Of a stretch of 64,000 bases of DNA, positions 57,975 through 64,000 are shown piece by piece. A program made the position numbers and the translations under genes. This DNA is from Nautilus pompilius (Eukaryota > Mollusca > Cephalopoda > Nautilida > Nautilidae): contig JACATO010000591.1 of assembly GCA_018389105.1 (NCBI GenBank), positions 1,784,501 through 1,848,500 on the forward strand. Reading direction: 5' to 3'. Under the pieces are notes generated by a model, which worked only from the letters and a program-made list of their open reading frames with translations, was not told the origin of the DNA and made no database searches. The first letter of the stretch is position 1, and every line of letters starts with the position of its first letter.

Positions 57975-60220
57975 AACTTGTACTTTCTAATTGTTTTTTA
58001 ACTGTGAGTTAATTAAAAGCTAATGTGAACCTATTTTATCATCTAAGGACAGCTGTCTGTTGGATTCGTTAGTGAACGGGGCCTGCCTCACTCGCTAAAG
58101 CCGGAATTGTACGCCAGAATTCGCTCAGCCTCTACCGTTCCGTCTTTTCTAAGATCCCCTGTCCAGAAAGCTCTTGTGACGATTGTAATGTAGCTAAACG
58201 AAGTGGCCGTTACAACAGCAGTAGCAACTCCACCGATTTCTGGCTCAAACGAACGGGAATTAATTTATTCATAGGCAAGTCTCCTGTGGCTCCGGTACAC
58301 CTGGCCGACTAACAACAGGCGCGGCAGGGACCTCCACGTAACAGCCAAGGGGGCAGGAGCTTCTACAACGTACGCGAAAACCTATGCATTAAAAAAGAAA
58401 AGAATTAATTTGCAGAAATTACCAACCATAATGTTTGGATGTAAATTCTATAAAATTCTCCAGAAAGAAAAAAAACAACAAACAGGGATTCAGATCTCGT
58501 GTTTAGCCAACCTCTGTTTAATAATCCATCCCTACCTTGTATGCGAAACCAAAGAAAACTGAAAGAAATGCCCAGACTCCAGATGTTCGTGTACACGCCG
58601 CACACAGTGCTGTGGTAGTCGCTGTTTCCTGTACACGCCGCACACAGTGCTATGGTAGTCGCTGTTTCCTGGAGGTAAGTAGAAACCAGCCCCGACACTT
58701 CTACCCAAGATCCGGAGCACAAAGGCGTCGATTGTTCCTTGTTCGCTGCTATGTCTGCATATGACATCACCACTCTAATGTATTGTAAGCACAGAATTCT
58801 AGGATTCAATCTTATTTGCATATCTTATGTTGTAAAGATATAATTGCTGTATTGTCATAGTCCGCGGCAGGCTTGGCGAGATAAGTACTCTCTGATTACC
58901 AGTTAAGCCCTACTGACCCCTCAGGTACGGCTTCGGTGGTTCAGACTACGTGACGGGACTTCCAGAAAAACTTAATCCACCGGGGGAACAAAGAATTCGA
59001 CCTTTTTCGTTGTGTTAGTTTGTCAAAGAGAGAAATGGTTTATCAGTGCATGTTTTATATAGAACGGTTACAAATAACGAACAAGTGCGTGAGGTACTAT
59101 TTGATCATGTTGTGGTTAAATATTTATTTAGAGGTGCGGAATTTAAAAAAAAAAAGAGAATAATTCTGAGTTAGTGTACAGAAATTATCTGACCAACAGC
59201 GCCCTCTTCTTCTCTATTACCAAAATCCTCGCTAATCGGCAGCGATACCATCTTACGTCATGCCAAAGCTAAATAGTGGCGAAAGGGTGACCAAGTTGGT
59301 ATTGTGGAAGTTGGCTTTCTCAAATGACTAATTAGCCAGGAGGAGAGCTCCATAAGGAGTAATCTCGCATTTGTTTCTCCAAGAAAATGGTTTTGAAAAA
59401 CAGATCTTTAGATTCACACCATCAACTCGCGAAGCCCCTTGGCGGAAAATGAAGCATCAGTCAATGGGTGTTTCTTATTCAGAATATTACCATTATAGAG
59501 ACGGGGAAACTGCAGACGTCAGCGGCGCAGGAATTATAGAAAGTTATCGTGGTTTGTTTTTTTTTCTTCTTATTTTTCTGAAACTTAAAAAAAAAAAGTT
59601 AGAGGTTTAATGTATTTCTACAAGGAGGTAGAGCGGCCGCGTGAACCAGTCGGACTATCGGTCTTAGCAAATGATGGATGTCCTTTTGAGGAATTCGTTA
59701 GTAGCAGTAGAAATTGCTGACTCTTTGCGCTGTATGATAACGCACCTGGACAAATTAAAGACATTTCTTCTGTCGTTTGCTTGTTTTGACCTTAACGCAG
59801 ACAGTAAAATTGTTGCTTGATTCTGAAGCATTCAAATGTCTATTATTCAGCAAGTTAAGAGACATAGGACATTAACTAATGTGTCCGAAAATACTTAGAA
59901 TGTGCAATATCGGTGATATCAGTTCTGTGTTCTTTTAAATACAGGTATGCCTCTGGCAACCAAAAGTTCATTTTTCCCCGTCTTTTTTTGTTGTTGTTGT
60001 TGCTTTAAATCGAAAAAAAAACAAAGAAACTGATGGAATCCAACAAGAACGCATCGCCATCGTCTTTTGTTTCGATTTCAGCCAATCAGAACGAAGTGTG
60101 CCACTAAAAAACAACAACACACACTATCAGTTCAAATCTAATGCCAGGCATATACGTACGGATCGTATCTCACCGTTTCCCTTTTTTTAATTGAAAATAT
60201 TCATCATTAGCCGCCCCTGG
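57975..60220. other. Stretch without convincing genes
   Basis: It contains the 40-bp tandem duplication at 58.59 kb with a splice-donor-like GGAG|GTAAGT right after it, several A or T runs, and no recognised protein. Confidence 0.4.
58591..58670. repeat. Tandem duplication, two 40-bp units
   Basis: Two units start GTACACGCCGCACACAGTGC and end GCTGTTTCCT, with one mismatch (G/A). They are immediately followed by GGAGGTAAGT. Confidence 0.95.
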
Positions 60221-60227
60221 ACCAGCC

Positions 60228-60950
60228 ATGCAGCCATCAAGTGGCAGTGATGCGTGTGTGCCTAAAAAGAAGTGGCAGTCTGTGTCGCTGGATGTAAAAA
60301 TGCAGGCCATACAACGAGTTGAGGCAGGGAAGAAGTGCAATGTGGCTCTCGCTGGTATGGCTCAGTCCACACCGAAAACTATCTTAGACCAAGCAGACAG
60401 TATAAAAGCCTCAGTTAAAACGGCAGGTGTATCAACTGCTAAGAGATTAACTTGCTTGAGGAGCAGCGTAATGGAGAATTAAAGATTTCTGGAAATTTTA
60501 AAACATAATGGAAGCCATTGACAACATGAGAGACGCCTGGCGAGAGATGACAAGCGAGTGTGTGAACGGGGGTGTAGGATAAGCTGTGGACAGACGTCGT
60601 CATCGACTTTGCTGGCTTTGAGACCGGGATGCCAGCAATTTAAAATGATGTCTTTAAGATTCAGTGAGGTACACGTTGATGATGTGCAAGCGCTTCTCGA
60701 CTCTCATGAGAAGTTACTTATCAACGAAGATTTGCAAGAACTAACACAACAGGAACAGCCGTACGGAATTTTTGTCTGAAAGTATTGCGAAGATCATGGA
60801 TGCAACAGAGGCCTTGTCCAGACTTGGAAAAGGAGAAGGCAAGAAGTCAACACTTGATGCATTCATCAAAAAGAAATCCTCTGTTCGGTAACTACAAGAA
60901 CGAGAGCCAGGCCCATCAAACCGGGATCCTGACAGCTCTCCACACAATTA
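60228..60950 (+). mobile_element. Tigger-like transposon remnant lacking its catalytic core
   Basis: The plus strand opens with an N-terminal helix-turn-helix (PKKKWQSVSLDVKMQAIQRV, then EAGKKCNVALAGMAQ), as in Tigger transposases. After about 150 bases of poor sequence it passes straight to the C-terminal tail: VDDVQALLDSHEKLLINEDL, then QELTQQEQP. In another frame this continues as DATEALSRLGKGEGKKSTLD. The DDE domain between them (about 200 residues) is missing, so this is an internally deleted copy with later frame changes. Ends were not identified. Confidence 0.65.
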
Positions 60951-60954
60951 GCAA

Positions 60955-62650
60955 CACTCATCCACCGTTGCAAAGTCGGAGCAAAGGTTGGCAATGGTGG
61001 TAAACATAGTGATGCAAGTCACTGGTGAGTGTGATTGCTTTTTTCGCTGTTTTATTGAAGGTGTATCTACGATAATAGCTCACAATGTTATATTTATTGG
61101 ACTTGTACAGTATGCAAAATACAGGATAACAAAGGGCTAGAGGCTATTGCCATTCGCCTCACATTGAAACTACCTCTGACACCGAAGTTTCGTGAACATG
61201 TCCACTTCGTTGCTAGAGGTATGCCTGTTTTTTATTGATGTTTCTGGTCCAACATCTCTGCACGCTTACGTCTATACTTCCATCAGGTTTAGACGACAGC
61301 GCAGAAATGGTCAGGTAAGGGCGATTGAAAATGAGTACAAATTAGATAGGCGGTGGCGCACGATTTTAGGTCAGCAAAAAACATTCCAGTGTAGGTGGAA
61401 TCTGAGATTACAGAGACAGGACGATCTGCCGTCGATAAGCTAGACACAGAACAAAGGATGAATGCCACAGCTGTTAAGACATTTGCGTATATCTCGATTG
61501 CGTTGTATCGTTATGAAAACTGTTATTGTTCTAAATTAATTTTACCGGATAAAACATTGAACGCTAATCCCCGATCATCATTACACACCGGAGCTTTTCT
61601 TCCATGCCCATCTAGTATTTAAATTAGTTTTAAACATACTCTTTTTTTTTGGCTAAAACAAAGTTTAGTTGTTTTTAAACTTAAAAAAATGACATGGTGG
61701 ATATTTTGAGCATTGGTTACTGTCTTCAAAACTTATATTTCTATTGTCTGCCAGCGATCTTGGGTGTGGTGACCATGCTATCTTCTTCCTGGGATCCCAT
61801 CATGAGAATCTGAAGCCTACTTTTCTTCTGCCAAACCTTGTTCTGACTTCGAGGTCTTGAAAAGGTTTTCCAGAAATAAACTTGATGAGGAGGGACCGAG
61901 AAAGTCACCTGGATTCGGTCGTGGGCTCTTGAACGGTGGCCAACGATCAGTAAAAAGTTACCCGTGGAACCTAACCGGGAAATCTCTACTAGAAATTCTT
62001 TTTTTTTTTTGGCTTTGGAAGAAAATCGCAGTATCCAGAAAAAGTCCACATAAACAAGCTGGTACAGAAAAAAAATGTCTTATCTACAGCCATCCGCCAC
62101 CTTATTTGAATTTTATGTCTTGATCCTAAGTTCCCCTGTTTGCTAAATTAGGTAGACGATGTCGTAACAAGCAGAAGGTTGGCTACATTTTTCAGGTAGT
62201 ATTACAAAAAGGAACTTTATCATCGCCATTTGTTTGTTTGCTTTGAGTTTTTTCTATATTGTTTGATATTTTGCTTTTTGTTAAAATTCGCCAACAGCTT
62301 ATGATTGTAAGGGACTCAATCATCTAAGGGACCCATGTTTACTATCTTTGAACAACAGCAGAGTTATTTAAGCATTCCGAGGATGTTAGACTGACGTTTG
62401 TACTTATAAGTTGATTGATTTTGTTAAGAACTAATACAGGCACCGGTGGCGTTAACTAGTAATGGCAGACGTTCATACATATTGTTCATGGTTAACTAAA
62501 AAATTACGGAATTTCTGTACTGTTTTCCTAGTTTTAGTCACAACAATTCAGTTTTTATCGAGAGACTTCATTTAACCTTCAATGACTGGATACATTTTTT
62601 TTCCAAGTTATTCTCATCCCCTTTGTTTTTAGTTTTACGGACCAACAGCA
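60955..62650. other. Stretch without convincing genes
   Basis: Open frames are short and unrecognised. An ATG followed by seven codons and GTATGC at about 61,198-61,221 could be a first exon, but nothing supports it. Confidence 0.35.
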
Positions 62651-62653
62651 TTT

Positions 62654-62768
62654 CACTAATTACCAGTAACAAAGACGGGCCATCTTTAGTGAACTAAAAG
62701 AGAATATAAGTAGCCTCCCCTTCCGAGGCGAACCGGAAGTATACATAAATTCTGCCGTTTTTTCAGGT
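62654..62768. repeat. Dispersed repeat family, copy B
   Basis: It is 115 bp, the same sequence as 51971-52104 and in the same orientation, but without the ~20-base insert. It contains the same GACGGGCCATCTTTAGT and the ETS-like ACCGGAAGT. Confidence 0.85.
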
Positions 62769-62769
62769 A

Positions 62770-64000
62770 TTTAATTCTGTGTAGGATTTTTATTAATAAA
62801 TAAGACTTCGTGTTTGTCGTTACAGTATCCACGGCCTGGAGCCATTAACACATTTAAGAAATATGTTATTAAGGAGAGTATATTTCTCTCTCCATTTTTA
62901 CCCTTCCATGTTAAGTACGGCTCCCTAGACGCCATCGTGACCGCAAGCCTCCATCTGAAACGATGGAACAGTTTGTTGTTAGGGATTTTACGGAATTCCA
63001 AAATCCTAACTTTTTTATATACATAATTTTTTGATGTATAATTTAGAGGGGTTACATAATCACACTCTAGTTACTGACTACATATCAGTTTTTACCAAAT
63101 ATGTCGCTGACCCGTTAACCAAAATTAATTTAATGTTTATTTTTGGTTTTCTCTAAATAGGAATGACCCCCTCCTTGACCCCTATATACTGATAATTGGC
63201 AAAAGGTTCCTTGCTGTGGTGTACAGGGGATTAAGATTTTACCGTTAACTGTGTGGAGCTTCATATGACTGGGTTACCACTTGTTATGTTTTTAAGGTAA
63301 ATTAGGACACAATTTAGAGGATCTTAGAGTCATCTGATATGATCTTCATCCTCCATCACTATAAGAGGGCCCTAGAGAATAGTAATATCGTTCATATGAG
63401 ACGGCGTTAGAGTTAATATTTGCTAGTTAGGAAAGGAAAATACATTTTTGGTCTTGGACTGTTTCAGTGAAAATGTATCTTTAACAGAATTTAGACAACC
63501 ATTTGAAAATGTATTTATATTTGCATTTAAATACTTTTTCAATTTAAAGCTCTGGTTTTTTTTTTGCATTATTATCGAGTATTACTCGGCTGTGAAATTC
63601 TATTACTATACAGGCCTAATATCCCCGAACGTAGAGCGGTCGCAAATAGTTTTACCTGCATAATGATGCATATGCATCATAACGTAAATTTAGATGCCTA
63701 AACTGAGGATTTTTAGCTACACCTGGTGCAGGTGGAAGGAAAGTGAGAAAGAGAAAAGCAGGGGATTTAGCCAACCTGGCAGGTTAAATGAATAACTTAT
63801 ACCACAGAAAATACTACATCAGCCATAGCACAGAAAGAAAGAAGAAGAAAAAACACTTTCAGTTGTTCCAAACAGTGAAGTGACTGCAAATGCAGACGAC
63901 AGCTGGGTTGGTTGTGTATGTGCGGGGAAAGCATCAGTTCTTAACCATTTAACGGTTGAAGTACAGGATTTCGTTGCAAAGACGAAATGTGATAATTTGT
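62770..64000. other. Right edge of window, no gene seen
   Basis: AT-rich, with no recognised protein, RNA or element. The window ends inside this stretch. Confidence 0.4.

Noticed and set aside
54829-61865. Shared 17-base text CTGACTTCGAGGTCTTG at 54.83 and 61.85 kb
   Set aside because: The flanks do not match, so it is too short to claim a repeat family.
1-64000. Retroviral, LTR or Polinton elements, CRISPR arrays and toxin genes
   Set aside because: I looked for reverse-transcriptase/integrase pairs, long terminal repeats, capsid-like frames and spaced repeats. Only LINE tails and DNA transposons were seen.

Overview
The window is animal nuclear DNA: split genes with consensus GT/AG introns, AT-rich introns full of simple repeats, a large minisatellite, and remnants of Tigger/pogo, mariner, hAT, MULE and CR1-like elements. 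No bacterial operons, RNA operons, CRISPR or phage genes are seen. Divergence of the one identified protein from the human sequence I recall, together with the element mix (ZBED5-like hAT, FLYWCH-MULE, SETMAR-like mariner, long AT/AC microsatellites), suggests an invertebrate, perhaps a mollusc such as a cephalopod. That placement is inference.

Region 1 (1-6.7 kb) holds the 3' end of a plus-strand gene I cannot name. Five exons between 4822 and 6582 chain in phase to a TGA, with AATAAA 85 bases later. Region 2 (6.7-13.8 kb) is the intergenic gap between two convergent genes; it holds a broken Tigger transposase (11.1-12.75 kb) and a lone Tigger-like end.

Region 3 (13.8-41.4 kb) is one minus-strand gene, the orthologue of human GPKOW (G-patch and KOW spliceosomal protein). 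Eleven coding exons join in phase to 1422 nt, 473 aa, against 476 aa in human. Its introns carry almost all recognisable mobile elements: an internally deleted Tigger with perfect ends (intron 9), two CR1-like LINE fragments (introns 8 and 3), and in intron 2 a MULE, a ZBED5-like hAT, two convergent mariners and a second hAT piece. Intron 1 holds a 3.5-kb array of a 71-bp unit ending beside a perfect 13-bp hairpin, less than 50 bases from exon 1.

Region 4 (41.4-64 kb) lies upstream of GPKOW. It has more CpG and GC, few convincing genes, and scattered fossils: a Tc1/mariner-like element (48.98-50.0 kb), a LINE reverse-transcriptase tail (55.3 kb), a hAT C-terminus (57.2-58.0 kb) and a Tigger lacking its catalytic core (60.2-60.95 kb). 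It also has a tRNA-like SINE head, a 115-bp and a 40-bp tandem duplication, and a ~115-134-bp sequence present twice 10.7 kb apart. No complete new biological system was found; the best leads are the intron-1 array and the unnamed gene at the left end.
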